In this document: positions 45,559-57,934 of the stretch, piece by piece | Numbering within the stretch: the stretch's first letter is position 1 | How the letters are laid out: each line of letters starts with the position of its first letter | NCBI GenBank assembly: GCA_022828595.1 | Contig: JAKGHH010000004.1 | Span: 53,780,422 to 53,844,421, forward strand | Direction of reading: 5' to 3' | From: Nelumbo lutea | Taxonomy: Eukaryota; Streptophyta; Magnoliopsida; Proteales; Nelumbonaceae | DNA: 64,000 bases | Notes under the pieces: generated by a model | Databases searched by the model: none | Seen by the model: the letters and a program-made list of their open reading frames with translations, nothing else | What the model was told of the DNA's origin: nothing | Made by a program: the position numbers and the translations under genes

Positions 45559-47123
45559 TGATGAGACTGAAAAGAACCCTATTTTTTACCCTAATTTTCA
45601 TATTTTTTACATTACTTTAGTACTTAAATGAACTCATTACTCTTGTATTTCGATTCAGGGCAATAAAGAAGGCAATTGGAAGAAAACATGGCAAATTGGG
45701 TGATTTTGCACAGTTTCGGCGACAGTCAGTAATTTGGGTCTAACTCTCAATTCCAGACTCCAATTTGGACAATTCAAAAAGAATTAGAAAGATAAAACGA
45801 AGGCCCACAACTTTTATGCTTTGGGTTTTGACAGATCCGGCCCACATCAAGTACGAAAATGAGCCCGAATTTGGAGCAAGTTCGCAGCCAGGCCCATTTC
45901 ACAACTTAAGCCCAATTCGCAGAAGCACCTTGAAGCAGCCCAAGTTTTAAAACACCCCAACTCGAATTCAAGAGTCAAAAGTCCAAATTTCGAATGTAAT
46001 CTCCAAGGAGAGAGTCTTATCAGATCTAAAGTCTTGAATGTAATCACAAAGTGATAAGAAGACTGAGATTAGATCATTAGATAAGAGATATGATAGGATC
46101 AGTTCAAAGAAGATCAAGACTCCCTAAAGATAAGATGATCTCCTAGAAAGGAATTGGAAAATAGCCATCTCCTTTGGCTATATAAAGAGGGGGGTGAACC
46201 AGCTCTATCATCACTCACTCCCAAATCCAAGAGATCATCAAGAAGACCAAGAAGCTCAAGAAAGTAGTTCGGCTATGGAGAAGCAAAGCATGGAGATTGC
46301 GCAGATCATGAGCAGGTAAGCTTCTTTTTTTGGTTCAAGGGGGGAGGTTCGATTGTGTCATTGTGAGGTTATGTAGTTAATTTATTATTTTGCTTTTTTT
46401 AGTTCAAGTATTCATTGATTCTTGTGCATATTTTTATTGAATTTTGATGTTAATTAGTTTGACAAACTGAATTAATGTTGATTTTCCTACTGCTATCCAT
46501 GATTTCGGTGATCCGTAATTGTCACAAATAATGGTACAAGTAACAAATAGTTTGATATCTTTTTGGGTCAATTGTTCATGACAGCCTTTGACCAATGTTT
46601 TAACATGGTTCAACCTAAAGGAATCAATGGAACAAGATTCAGTAATTGCAGTTATCTCAATTATTGTTATTTTGGTTTAACTTTTTTCACGGATCTTAAT
46701 GCTATCACTGTTTAACATGGACGCTATCGTACCCAGTTGAGTGGTGATAAGTATTGATCGAATGCTGGGTTTAGTCAACTGAATTAGGAAAACACAAGGT
46801 TTATTATGGCTATCCTAATAAATCTAGGGTTAAATGCTTGAATTGCAAGAATGCTAAAATTTACCTAGGATTGATGGCCAATCGATTCAACCCAAACCCT
46901 TGAACCAGAATTGGTAAGAATAATTTTCTCTTGTTCATTCAGTTGTTATTGCTTTCTTATTCTTTTAAAATTTAGTTATTAAATTTCCCCACTCAATTAC
47001 TTTATCCATTCGGCTAAGAGATTACTGATTTGCTCCCTGTGGGATTCGATCTAGTACCACTTTTTACTGCAATTATTTGGTTGTGGGACTAGTACTAATT
47101 TTGAGGGCTTTGACAACCCATCA
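45559..47123 (+). repeat. G4 5' LTR (1,565 bp)
   Basis: TGATGAGACTGAAAAGAACC to GACAACCCATCA. TATA box at 46179-46186. About 50 bases around 45870-45920 are absent from the 3' LTR, which accounts for the length difference. Confidence 0.9.
46179..46186 (+). promoter_or_regulatory. TATA box in G4 5' LTR
   Basis: TATATAAA in GGCTATATAAAGAGGGG, conserved in the 3' LTR at 54097-54104. Confidence 0.65.
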
Positions 47124-47129
47124 AAATTT

Positions 47130-47147
47130 TGGCGCCATTGCTGGGGA
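47130..47147 (+). other. G4 primer-binding site (Asp-tRNA type)
   Basis: TGGCGCCATTGCTGGGGA, six bases after the LTR end. It differs from the plant Asp-tRNA complement by about two bases. Confidence 0.87.
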
Positions 47148-47199
47148 GCAACTTTAATTTCTTAGCTATTACCTTCTCTTTGTTAACTTCTTTTGTTTT

Positions 47200-48720
47200 A
47201 TGACTCGTGCTTCTCAATGAGGTGAACTCGAGTACAACCCCAAAATTGAGAGGACCACCCGTCATTTAAGGAAGGAGGTGAAGCAAAAGAAGGATCGTTC
47301 ACCTAAAAGGGTGATATCAGATTGTGATTTACTCATCTGTGATCTACCCATCTTTGAAGGAGAAAAAAGAATGGCTGACAGAGTGAGGACATTGAGAGAG
47401 TTAGCTACACCAATTATGAACCAACAGCCCCTATGCATCACGTATCCCACTCTTGAGGTAGGTTTTGAATTGAAATCTGGTTTGATACAATTATTGCCTC
47501 TATTTCATGGTTTTCTAGGTGAGGACCCTCATAAGCATCTGAAGGAATTTCATGTCATTTGTTCAAGCATGAAATTCCATGGTATGACCAAGAATTAGGT
47601 AAAACTCATAGCCTTTCCATTTACTTTATGTGATAAAGCAAAGGATTGGTTGTATATTCTTCCTCCCGGTTCAATACGCACATGGGATGAGATGAACATG
47701 ATATTTTTAGATGAATATTTCCCTGCATCCCGGGCTGCAAATATAAGAAAAGAAATATGTGGAGTTCAGCAATTTGGTAGTGAGACGCTATATGAATATT
47801 GGGAAAGATTTAAACAACTTGTTGCTAGCTGTTCACACCACCAAATACCCGAATAGCTTTCGATCCAATACTTCTATGAAGGGCTTCAGCCCATGGATAG
47901 AAGTATGGTCGATGCAGCCAGTGGAGGAGAGTTAGTGAACAAGACACCTGAAGCGGCCAGGGAATTAATTTCCAACATGGCCAAAAATTCACAGCAGTTC
48001 GGTGCTAGGATAGATGACACCACTAGATGGGTTAATGAGGTAAGCCATGCCAATTTAGAAAATCAGATTTCAGATTTAACAGCTTTGGTTAAGCAACTTG
48101 CTGCAGGGCAATTACAAACAACTAGGGTGTGTGGTATCTGTTCGATCCCTGATCAACCTATGGACATGTGTCCATCATTACAAGATGGATCGATGCAGCA
48201 AGTAAATGTCGTAGGAGGATTCCCAGGGCAGCCCCAACGAAAGTATGACCCCTACTCCAATTATTACAATCCGGGGTGGAGAGATCATCCAAATTTAAGT
48301 TATGGGAACCAAGGAGGACAGCAGAAAGACCAGCCCCAATTTTTCAATTGGCAGCCCCAGTTTCTGGCACCCATCAAGGCGCAAGGCCAACCCCCGAATT
48401 CAGGTATGTCCTTAGATGATATATTTAAGGCTCTAGCTACTAATACTCAACAATTTCAACAAGAAACAAGAGTCAACATTCAGAATTTGGGGAACCAAAT
48501 CAGCCAACTTGCCATTTCCATTAGCAAGTTGGAGGCGCAGAGCTCCGGGAAACTACCCTCACAAACGGTAGTTAACCCAAAAGAGAATGCAAGTATGGTG
48601 ATGCTGAGAAGTGGAAGAGAGTTGCAGCCCCAACCAAGCTCACCATCGAAGGTAGCCAAGGAAGATGAAAGACAAGGGTCAAATGACAGCCCCATTGAGG
48701 TAAATCCGACCCCCCTCTTC
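47200..48720 (+). pseudogene. gag: G4 gag, broken by three stops
   Basis: ATG at 47200 gives MTRASQ and then a stop (47218-47220). The frame continues with stops at 47596 and 47854. Segments: RTLRELATPIMNQQPLCITY, LPLFHGFLGEDPHKHLKEFH, DKAKDWLYILPPGSIRTWDE, YFPASRAANIRKEICG and MDRSMVDAASGGELVNKTP. The zinc knuckle reads CGICSIPDQPMDMC, with the His replaced by Gln (compare G3, intact). Gag C-terminus is a Gln- and Pro-rich region. A one-base shift in a C run near 48706-48715 moves into the pol frame. Confidence 0.88.
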
Positions 48721-49800
48721 CTAAAGTTACTAATGTTGTTGTACCTCCTTTTCCTAGCAGGTTGGAAAAGTCCAAGAAGGAGGAATATGAGCAATAAGTG
48801 TTGGAAACCTTCAGGAAGGTGGAGATCAACATCCCCTTGTTAGATGCGATAAAACAAATCCCAAAATATGCCAATTTTTTAAAAGAATTATGCACTAACA
48901 AGAGGAGGCTGCGAATTGATGAAAAGGTAAGAGTTGGGGAGAACGTTTTAGCCATGATCAAGAGGACCCTGCTAGAAAAATGGGCAGATCCAGGTATGTT
49001 TACCCTACCCTGTGTGATTGGTAACAAACGAATCAAGCGTGCCATGCTAGACTTAGTTGCATCTATTTATGTCATGCCATACTCGATTTACTATGCATTG
49101 AAACTAGGTCCCTTGAAGGAAACTAGAGTGGTTATTCAATTAGCTGATCGTTCTAATAACTACCCTGAGGGGATTGTTGAGGATGTATTGGTGCAGGTTA
49201 ACGATTTGATCTTTCCAGCTGATTTTTACATCCTGAAGATGGAAGAGGACACAACCACGAGTTCAGCCCCACTTCTATTAGGTTGTCCATTCATGAAAAT
49301 GGCCAAGACCAAAATAGATGTGGACGAGGGTACCCTCTCCGTCGAGTTTGATGGAGAGATTGTAAAATTTAATATTTTTTAAGCAATGAAATATCCTAGT
49401 GAATGTCATTCGATCTGCTCTATTGACACCATTGATTTGATTATGCAGGAAGTATTTGGAGAGGAAGACATGGGCGATGAGCTGGAATATAAGGGACAAT
49501 TGGACAAGGAAGAGGAATTCGATGCATCCTATGGCACTACGGAACCAGAACAAGAGGTAAGTAATTCTGATATTCAATTGAAGATTTCTCACACAAAATT
49601 GCTGCCTTCTGTTTTCCAAGCTTTGGAACTGGAACTGAAGACCCTGCCTGATCATTTGAAATATGCACACTTGGGCGAAAAGGAGACACTACCCGTAATC
49701 ATTGCAAAAGGGTTGACTGAGGAGCAAGAGGAGAGGCTCATCAGATTCCTAAAGGACCATAAGGCTGCGGTCAGCTAGACCCTAGCCGACATAAAGGGGG
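48721..49800 (+). pseudogene. pol: G4 protease and spacer to RT
   Basis: Frame marked by VEINIPLLDAIKQIPKYANF, CTNKRRLRIDEKVRVGEN, AMLDLVASIYVMPYSIYYAL (active-site DLGAS changed to DLVAS), IVEDVLVQVNDLIFPADFYI and LLLGCPFMKMAKTKIDVDEG. A stop lies at 49380-49382 in the same frame. Then the spacer with an acidic stretch, LPDHLKYAHLGEKETLPVII, and a second stop at 49776-49778 just before RT. Confidence 0.85.
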
Positions 49801-50690
49801 TCAGCCCCTCGATTTGCATGCAAAGGATTCTTTTGGAAGATGGTGCCAAACCAGTTAGGGAACCACAAAGAAAACTCAACCCGGTAATGAAAGTAGTACT
49901 AAAAGAAGTGCTTAAACTGTTATATGAAGGGATAATTTATCCAATCTCAGACAATAAATGGGTAAGTCCTATTCATGTTGTACCTAAGAAAACTAGGATT
50001 ACTGTAGTAAAAAATCAAAATAATGAACTAATTCCCATGAGGGTACAAAGTGGCCGGCAAATGGTAATAGATTTTTGAAAACTTAACTTGGCCACTCAAA
50101 AGGACCATTTCCCCTTACCCTTCATCGATCAGATGCTAGAACAATTAACAGGTAAGTCTTTCTTTTGTTTTCTTGACGGTTTCTCAGGTTATTACCAGAT
50201 TGTTATTGCACAGGAGGACCAAGAGAAAACAACATTTACTTGCCAATTCGGCACCTTTGCCTATAGACGAATGCCTTTCGGTTTGTGTAACGCTCCAGGC
50301 ACCTTTCAAAGATGCATGATGAGTATATTTTTTGATTTTATTGAAAAATGCATTGAAGTGTTTATGGATGATTTTACTGTTTATGGTGATTCGTTTGATG
50401 ACTGCCTAAATAGTGTAAGCAAAATTCTGAATCGATGTGTTGAAACAAATCTTGTCTTAAACTATGAAAAATGTCACTTCATGGTGAAGGAAGGTATTGT
50501 GTTGGGACATGTAATTTCAGCAAGAGGAATAGAGGTCAATAAGGCTAAAATTGATTTAATTGTGAGCCTACCCTACCCTACAAATGTTAGGGAGGTTTGT
50601 TCATTCCTTGGACATGCAGGTTTTTATCACAGGTTCATTAGAGATTTTTCAAGGATTGCCCTACCATTGTCCAAGTTGCTGCAAAAAGAT
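49801..50690 (+). pseudogene. pol: G4 reverse transcriptase (catalytic residues kept, one stop)
   Basis: Segments: REPQRKLNPVMKVVLKEVLK, WVSPIHVVPKK, KDHFPLPFIDQMLEQLTGKS, FLDGFSGYYQIVIAQEDQEK with the first catalytic Asp, RRMPFGLCNAPGTFQRCMMS, FMDDF at 50361-50375 with both active-site Asp, and LGHAGFYHRFIRDFSRIA. A TGA at 50076-50078 replaces the Arg of the usual DYRKLN. The rest is uninterrupted, the best preserved RT in the window. Confidence 0.92.
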
Positions 50691-51260
50691 ATGCCTTTCG
50701 ATTTTGGTGATGAGTGCAGGGAAGCATTTGATAAGCTAGAAAATTTATTGACAATTGCACCCATCATTCAACCACCGGATTGGAACTTGTCCTTTGAGAT
50801 CATGACAGATGTCATCTACTATGCTTCCAAAATGCTGAATGCTGCATAGAGCAATTACACAACCACTGAAAAAGAGCTATTAGCTATTGTGTTTGCTTTA
50901 GACAAATTTAGATCATATTTGCTTGGCTCTAAAGTGATTGTATTTTCTAACCATGCAGCTTTAAAATACCTATTGGAGAAGAAGGAGTCGAAACCGAGGC
51001 TGATAAGGTGGATACTCTTGCTCCAAGAGTTTGATCTAGAGATCAAGGAGCGAAGGGGAGCTGAAAACTCGGTGGCTGATCACCTAAGTAGGTTGGTGAA
51101 GGATGAGGACTCCTCACCCATCGATGAGTTGTTTCCTAATGAGCAGTTGTTTCACATGAGAGGTATGGTTCCATGGTATGATAACATTGTGAACTACTTG
51201 GTCACCGGAGTTTTGCCTAATGACCTTAGCAAATCCATGAAGAACAAAATCAGGTATTAG
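50691..51260 (+). pseudogene. pol: G4 RNase H, with short internal deletion
   Basis: Reads FDFGDECREAFDKLENLLTI, FEIMTD and then directly VIYYASKMLNAA. Related elements have about 20-25 residues here (the CDASDYAVGAVLGQ region), so an in-frame deletion of 60-75 bases has removed the first active-site segment. Stops at 50847 and 51258. Continues [20 protein letters not shown] to SVADHLSRL. Confidence 0.85.
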
Positions 51261-52472
51261 GCAAAATATTATGTTTGGGATGAACCTTATCTATGGAAAT
51301 TTTGTTTTGAACAAATGATTAGGAGATGTGTCCCTGAGGATGAGCAGATCTCGATTCTAATTTTTTGCCATAATTATGCTTGTGGTGGCCATTTTGGGCC
51401 AAAGAGGACTGCTCGAAAGGTTTTAGATAGTGGGCTGTATTGGGCAACCCTATTTAGAGATGCATACGTGTTTTGTAAAAATTGTGAAAGATTTCAGCAA
51501 ATAGGTACAATATCTCGCAGGAATGAGATGCCCCAAACACCCATTCTTATATGTGAAATATTTGATGTTTGGGGCATCGATTTCATGGGACCCTTTCCTC
51601 CCTCTTGTGGTTTTTCTTATATGCTTTTGGCAGTCGATTATGTCTCAAAATGGGTGGAAGCCAAGGCCACCAAGACTGATGATTCTAAATGTGTTATAGG
51701 GTTTATCAAATCTAACATCTTCATTAGGTTTGGCATTGCTCGAGCCATCATAAGCGATCAAGGGACACACTTTTGCAATAGAACGGTAGAAGCCTTGTTG
51801 ATAAGGTATGGGGCGCATCACCAAATCGCCACTTCCTATCACCCCCAGACTAACGGGCAAGATGAAATTTCCAATAGAGAGGTAAAGTCCATCTTGGAAA
51901 AGATGGTGAATCTAGGAAGGAAGGATTGGAGCCTATGCTTGGATGGTGCTCTCTGGGCATATCGAACAGCTTACAAGATCCCGATAGGTATGTCCCCTTA
52001 CAGGTTAATTTTTGGCAAACCTTGCCACTTGCCGGTCGAAATTGAACATAGGGCCTATTGGGCAATAAAGCGATGCAACATGAATATAGAAGAAGCAGGG
52101 AAGGAAAGTAAGCTCCAGTTGCAAGAGTTGGAAGAGTTGAGGTTAGAGGCATATAAAAATTCAAGAATCTACAAAGAAAATACCAAATTGTTCCATGACA
52201 ATGCATTCTTAAGAAAACAATTTAAAGTTGGACAAAAGGTCTTACTGTACAACTCTCACCTCTAACTCATGCCAGGTAAGTTGCGTTCCAAATGGATGGG
52301 TCCTTTTAGTGTGACTAATGTATTTCCTTATGGTGTAGTAGAGATAAAAAGTCTCGACACAGGTAAGATCTTCAAGGTGAATGGGCATCGATTGAAGTTG
52401 TTCCACAAGGATGCAATTGTCTCCTCTACAGTATATATCTCGTTGGACATTCCTCGGTATTCATTGGACTAA
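51261..52472 (+). pseudogene. pol: G4 integrase, nearly uninterrupted
   Basis: Zinc domain [20 protein letters not shown] with CKNCERFQ (HHCC). Core: [11 protein letters not shown] (first Asp), [11 protein letters not shown] (second Asp) and [20 protein letters not shown] (Glu). Then [20 protein letters not shown] and the C-terminal [20 protein letters not shown]. Only one stop (52263-52265) interrupts the stretch from 51315 to the natural end at 52470-52472. Confidence 0.9.
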
Positions 52473-53530
52473 AGAAGTAGAGGAGAAAGTCGAGCATAAC
52501 GACGTTAAACAATTGTGCTTGTGGGAGGCAACCCATTGTGATTTTTTGTTATTTTGTTTAAGTTTTGATTATTTTTTTTTTTTTTGTGTTTAGCAGGAAC
52601 CCAACAAGACAAATAGGGAAGTACCCCCAAATCCTTCTACTTTATGCATAATCACATACATTGGGGACAATGTACAACTTAAGTGTGGGGGGGATTAGGG
52701 AAATCTGACAAAAAACCCTAGCATGCTTTGATCATCTCTTCTTAACCTTGCCTTTTGGAAACGCTATTCCCTGGAAGCTTATCCTTGAATGATTTCAACT
52801 TATCAAGAATCATGTGCCTAGGCTGAATAGATAGGGCAGGATGCAAGCATGACTAACTAAATCATTCTTGGCTGCATATGGTACCTCAAGATTTTAATCG
52901 ATCAATAGGCAAGATGCATAAATATCTGTCAAACATTGTTTGATTATTCTAGAACTTGCTGTGTTAGGCAGATTGAGACCACAATCAATGAATTTATGGA
53001 TCAGGTGGCAAGACCCTATGATTCTTGTGCAAAAAAAAGAAAGAAAGAGAAAATAAAATCGTGACTAATGTGAGATGGAGCATAAAATGCACTCACCCTA
53101 GAACCCCAATCCCATTCTCACCTTCAGATCCTTGGAATTCAAACTAAGTGGTGGAGATGTGATACATAGCAAGCTTATGGCAATAAGCACACCTTGTTTT
53201 GATTTAAAGAAAGGTAATTGAATCTAACTGAATTGGTTTTTAAAAGCAATGAGCACCCGTGTAGTCCAAGGAGTTTTAGCCCGGGAAGGCTTGTCTCCTT
53301 GACTATCGATTTAACTTGGGACCATGAGGAATGGTGATTTGCGATCACTCTTGGATGAGAAAAAGGGGAGAAAGAGATGAAAAGGAGAAGGTTACCAAGT
53401 CTGGACTAAATCATGCATTGGACCATGCCTCGTATAGAGAAAAAGAAGAGAAATTCAATAGTTAGGTTCTCTTGTTTTGCTTTAGTTTTGCCTTGCCCGA
53501 GGACGGTCAAGGTTTAAGTGTGGGGGGATT
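52473..53530 (+). other. G4 3' untranslated region and polypurine tract
   Basis: About 1 kb with no envelope-like or other convincing frame. Contains a single copy of the GAGCATAAAATGCACT motif (53078-53093), the CCCGAGGACGGTCAAGG block near 53497 and the polypurine tract AAGTGTGGGGGGATT ending at 53530. The motif TGTGGGAGGCAACCCA near 52520 is shared with other OTA elements. Confidence 0.75.
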
Positions 53531-55041
53531 TGATGAGACTGAAAAGAACCTTATTTTTGTCCCCTAATTTTCATCTTTTTACATTACTTTAGCACTTAAA
53601 TGAACTCATTACTCTTGTATTTCGATTCAGGGCAATAAAGAAGGCAATTGGAAGAAAACGCAAATCAGGTGATTTTGCACAGTTTCGGCGACAGTCAGTA
53701 ATCTGGACTCTCAATTTTGGACTCCGATTTGGACAATTCAAGAAGCATTAGAAAGATGAAAGGAAGGCCTATAATTTTTATGTTTTGGGTTTTGACAGAT
53801 TTGGCCTGCATCAAGTACGAAAACGAGCCCGAAGTCACAGAAGTACCTTGAAGCAGCCCAAGTTTTAAAGCACCTCAACTCGAATTCAAGAGTCAAGAGT
53901 CCAAATTTTGAATGTAATCTCCAAGGAGAGAGTCTTATCAGATCTAAAGTCTTAAATGTAATCCTAGAGAGATAAGAAGATTGAGATTAGATCATTAGAT
54001 AAGAGATAGGATAGGGTAAGTTCAAAGAAGATCAAGACTCCCTAAAGATAAGATGATCTCCTAGAAAGAGTTGGAAAAACAGCCCTCTCCTTTGGCTATA
54101 TAAAGAGGGGGGCAAACCAGCTCTATCATTACTCACTCCTAGATCCAAGAGATCATCAAGAAGACCAAGAAGCTCAAGAAAGCAATTCGGCTATGGAGAA
54201 GCAAAGCATGGAGATTGCGCAGATCATGAGTAGGTAAGCTTCTTTTTTTGGTTCAAGGGGGGAGGTTCGATTGTGTCATTGTGAGGTTCTGTAGTTAATT
54301 TATTTTCTTGCTTTTTTTAATTCAAGTATTCATTGATTCATGTGCATATTTTTATTGGATTTTGATGTTAATTAGTTTGAAAAACTGAATTAATGTTGAT
54401 TTTCCTACTGCTATCCATGATTTCGGTGATCTGTAATTGTCACGAATAATGGTACAAGTAGCAATTAGGTTGATATCTTTTTGGGTCAATTGTTCATGAC
54501 AGCCTTTGACCAATGTTTTAACATGGTTCAACCTAAAGGAATCAATGGAACAATATTCAGTAATTGCAACTATCTCAATTATTGTTATTTTGGTTTAACT
54601 GTTTTCATGTATCTTAATGCTATCACTGTTTGACATGGACGCTATCGTACCCAGTTGAGTGGTGATTTGTGTTGATCGAATTCTGGGTTTGGTCAACTGA
54701 ATTAGGAAAACACAAGGTTTATTATGGCTATCCTAAAAAATCTAGGATTAAATTCTTCAATTGCAAGAATGTTGAAATTTACCTAGGATCGATGGCCAAT
54801 CGATTCAACCCGAACCCTTGAACCAAAATTCGGTAAGACTGATTTTCTCTTGTTCATTTAGTTGTTATTGCTTTCTTTTTTTTTAAAGTTTATTTATTAA
54901 ATTTTCCCACTCAATTACTTTATCCATTCGGCTAAGAGATTACTGATTTGCTCCCTGTGGGATTCAATCTAGTACCACTTTTTACTGCAATTATTTGGTT
55001 GTGGGACTAGTACTAATTTTGAGGGCTTCGACATCCCATCA
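53531..55041 (+). repeat. G4 3' LTR (1,511 bp)
   Basis: TGATGAGACTGAAAAGAACC to GACATCCCATCA. Colinear with the 5' LTR except for the roughly 50-base gap near 53835. TATA box at 54097-54104. Followed by ATCTT. Confidence 0.9.
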
Positions 55042-55046
55042 ATCTT

Positions 55047-55750
55047 TCATGGAGAATTGTTTTGAATGCCACACTTTCACCATAGTTAACATTCCTACAT
55101 CATTCCCAATGAATAGAATGTCATCTACATACAAAACCAAGAACGTAACCTTATCACCGCTGGTCTTTCTATAAACGCAAGGCTCATCCGGATTTTGCTC
55201 AAAGTCAAATTGTTTGACGATAGAGTAAAACTAGATGTTCCAACTCCTAGAAGCTTGCTTAAGTCCATATATGGATCGGTTGAGTTTACATACCATGTGA
55301 TCCTGACCTACAACTATGAAACCTTGTTGTTGCTGCATATAGATATCTTCAGTAAGATATCTATTCAGGAACGCAATTTTGACATACATTTGCCAAATCT
55401 CATAGTCATGGTACACTGCTACAGCTAATAGGATCCTAATGGATTTAAGCATGGCCACAAGTGAGAAGTTTTCCTCATAATCGATTCCCTCTTTCTGAGT
55501 GTACCCTTTCGCCACAAGATGAGCCTTATAAGTCTCAACTTTACCATCGGGGCCCTTCCTCTTATAGATCCATTTGCAACCAATTGCCTTTACCCCAGGG
55601 GGCAGATCTACTATAGTCCAAATTTCATTGGTCTCCATTGATTCCACCTCAGCTGTCATGGCATCTACCCAATTAAAGGAATCTATGTCCAACATAGCTT
55701 CCGAATAAGTCACGGGATCCTCCTCACTATTCATGGCTTCCACCAAGTAA
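55047..55750 (-). pseudogene. pol: CopD reverse transcriptase, main part
   Basis: A reverse frame from 55746 gives SFNWVDAMTAEVESMETNEI, PPGVKAIGCKWIYKRKG, KAHLVAKGYTQKEGIDYEEN and YGLKQASRSWNI. The active-site box YVDD is intact at 55120-55131, but the first catalytic Asp is lost: EIWQMYVKIAF instead of EIWQMDVKTAF. One frame change near 55230. Interrupted on the left by G4. Confidence 0.88.
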
Positions 55751-56700
55751 CTTTCTTAGTCAGTCATAACGAACTGGAGGCATGGAAACCCGGGTAGACC
55801 TTCTAGGTTGGTTATTTTCTAGAACTAGTGGGACATTTCCCACTATCCATGGGCTCTCCTCATCAAGAATAACTTCCTGATGATGATTATCCAAAATGTA
55901 ATCTTCTTCTAAGAAATGGGCATTTTCGACTGCAAAACACCTTTTGCTCTCTTGGATCATAGAATAAGTAACCTACAAAGCTTTTGGGGTAGCCTATAAA
56001 TAGGCAATGGCTGGTCTTGGATTTCCTAGTTCTTTTAACATGTGCTAGACAACCCCAAATCTTCAAGTGTCTCACACTTGGTTTCTTATTGGTCCAAAGC
56101 TCATAGGAAGTCTTCATAATGGATTTGGTTGGAACCCAGTTCAGCACGTATATCGCAGTCTCTAATGCGTAACCCCAAAGGATGTGGGTAGTTCTGAGTG
56201 TACGAGAAGTGATCAGACCATATCCAATAAAGTTTGGTTCCTCCTTTCTGACACACTGATTAATTGTGTTGTAGCAGGAGGAGATAGTTGTGATACTATC
56301 CCATTGTCCTTTAAGTAGTCCCTAAATTCATCAGAGAGATACTCCCCACATCGATCTGATCGAAGGGTCTTAATTTCTCGCCCTAACTATTTCTCGACTT
56401 CTTGTCTGAATTTTTTAAACTTTTTAAAAGATTTAGACTTATGTCTCATTAGGTACATACATTCAGGGGACTACATACATCAGCATGTATAAGGTCAAGT
56501 GTGCCTGTAGATCTTTTAGGCTTACCGGTAAATGGTCGTTTCATCACCTTACCCTGAAGGCAAGGTTCACAGGTTGGAAGATCTTCAACAATTAGAAAAT
56601 CCAAAGGACAATCCTTTACCAACCTTGTGATACAATCTACATTAATGTGGCAAAGTTGGTAATGCCATAGGCACGTGGGATTAATTATGTCATGAGTCTT
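55751..56700 (-). pseudogene. pol: CopD integrase, broken
   Basis: Zinc region LWHYQLCHINVDCITRLVK with CEPCLQGK, then GTLDLIHADVCSPLNVCT with the first Asp. About 65 bases are missing near 56457-56462, taking the FIDDYSRY segment with the second catalytic Asp. Beyond, RHKSKSF-type sequence continues with stops to ELWTNKKPSVRHLKIWGCLA and GYLFYDPREQKVF. Confidence 0.83.
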
Positions 56701-57140
56701 CATCTTGGGGATTATTTCTATTGTAGTTTTGGTAAGGTTTGTTTTTAGAGAAGGATGGAGAACATAGAGACCGTTCTCAATTTCTCCGTATACGAGTAAT
56801 TTGTTATTCTGTCTAATAGTAATTACATTACTGAATAAGAAAGAATAACCATCCACACACAATTTTGAGACAGAAATCAAATTTATTCTTAAATTGGATA
56901 CGAAAAGACAATCTTTAAGTACAATAGTTCCTTCTCTGAAAACTAATTCTATAGTTTCTATGGCTGTAGTTGCAACTATTGCAGAAGTCCCTAAGTAGAG
57001 CATCACTTCTTCATCACTCAGTCTTCTGTTTATCTTGAACCCCTGCAGTGAGTTACATGCATGAGTTGAAGCCCTGGAGTCGGTACATCAGGAAGTAGAA
57101 GTGACCAACAAATTGGTCTCTATGATAAAAGATTCAAAAT
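56701..57140 (-). pseudogene. pol: CopD protease / pre-integrase region
   Basis: Reverse frame with LRLSDEEVMLYLGTSAIVA-like sequence, VFREGTIVLKDCLFVSNLRI and VITIRQNNKLLVYGEIENGL. The catalytic motif upstream reads CTDSRASTHACN (57055-57090), with Gly replaced by Arg after DS. Confidence 0.78.
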
Positions 57141-57934
57141 TACATTTCTTCTTAGTCTCCAGAAATTGAGGATAGTTCCTCTTTCAGTGGCTAGTCTGCT
57201 TGCAGAAGTGACAGGCATCTAAGGCCTTATCCTTCTTCTGCTTTTTAGCTTTGTTTCCTTTCTTCTAAGCCTTCCTTTTAGCCTTCCTCTTTCTCTTTCC
57301 TGATTTGCCACCTTCAACAAGCATGTTATCGAGTTATCCTTATTAATCAGTTCTTCAACCCTCTGCAACATATTGCTGATTTCCTAAAGGCTAACGTTTA
57401 GCTTATTCATGTTATAGTTCATGATGAATTGATTGAGGGACAAAGGCAAGGAATTGAGGACAACATCAATTTTGGTGTAATGATCTAGCCTTGACCCGAG
57501 AGCCTCCAGTTCATTGATTAACCCATCATCTTTAGACAATGGTCATTAATCTGTCAGTTCTCAGTCATTTGTTCGGTCATAAGCAATTTTAAGACCTTTT
57601 GTCGAGTAGAACAGTTCTGCTCTTCATACATAGTCTTTAGACTATCCAATATGTCCTTGGACACTTTGATCTTATCGAATTGTCTCCGTATCGGATTATC
57701 TAAAGAAGCTATAATATAACACCGAGCAAGAGAGTTTTTCTCTTCCCATTCTTGATACTCTCTTCATCAGGCCTCAGAAGCCTTGTCACCCGGATGATCC
57801 GGAGCAGGGTTCTTAGCAATTTTGTCCAATTTCTCAGACGTCAGATCTAACATAAGGTTTCGGAACCAGTCAACATAATTAGGGCCCTTAAGTTTGTTGT
57901 CATCCAACAGTTTGGTGAAGTTTTCATTTGCCAT
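57141..57934 (-). pseudogene. gag: CopD gag, broken
   Basis: ATG at 57934 (reverse strand) starts MANENFTKLLDDNKLKGPNY with VDWFRNLMLDLTSEKLDKIA. It breaks at 57765-57767 and continues with stops through the ILDSLK region, the basic tract and a knuckle remnant DACHFCKQTSH near 57195-57225, where the final Cys is changed to Tyr. Closest relative in the window is CopA gag. Confidence 0.8.

Larger units (their letters stand above)
45559..55041 (+). mobile_element. G4: near-complete Athila-like (OTA) Ty3/gypsy element, forward
   Basis: 9,483 bp flanked by a perfect ATCTT duplication (45554-45558 and 55042-55046), inserted in the RT of CopD. LTRs 45559-47123 and 53531-55041, Asp-tRNA primer-binding site, gag 47200, protease, RT, RNase H, integrase, polypurine tract. 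Pol lies in one frame interrupted only by stops. No envelope-like frame is seen between integrase and the 3' LTR. RT motif FMDDF and gag style fit the Athila side of the OTA group. Confidence 0.9.

Noticed and set aside
45029..45601. 190-residue reverse frame as an intact gene
   Set aside because: It runs across the boundary between CopD and the G4 LTR; only the part up to 45558 is copia RT, and the N-terminal residues are translated LTR.
51850..52206. 118-residue reverse frame over G4 integrase
   Set aside because: Shadow of the integrase coding strand; same for reverse frames at 48480-49045 and 49278-49670.
52473..53530. Envelope-like gene in the 3' region of G4
   Set aside because: No frame of useful length, no signal peptide or membrane segment is visible; the region is non-coding.
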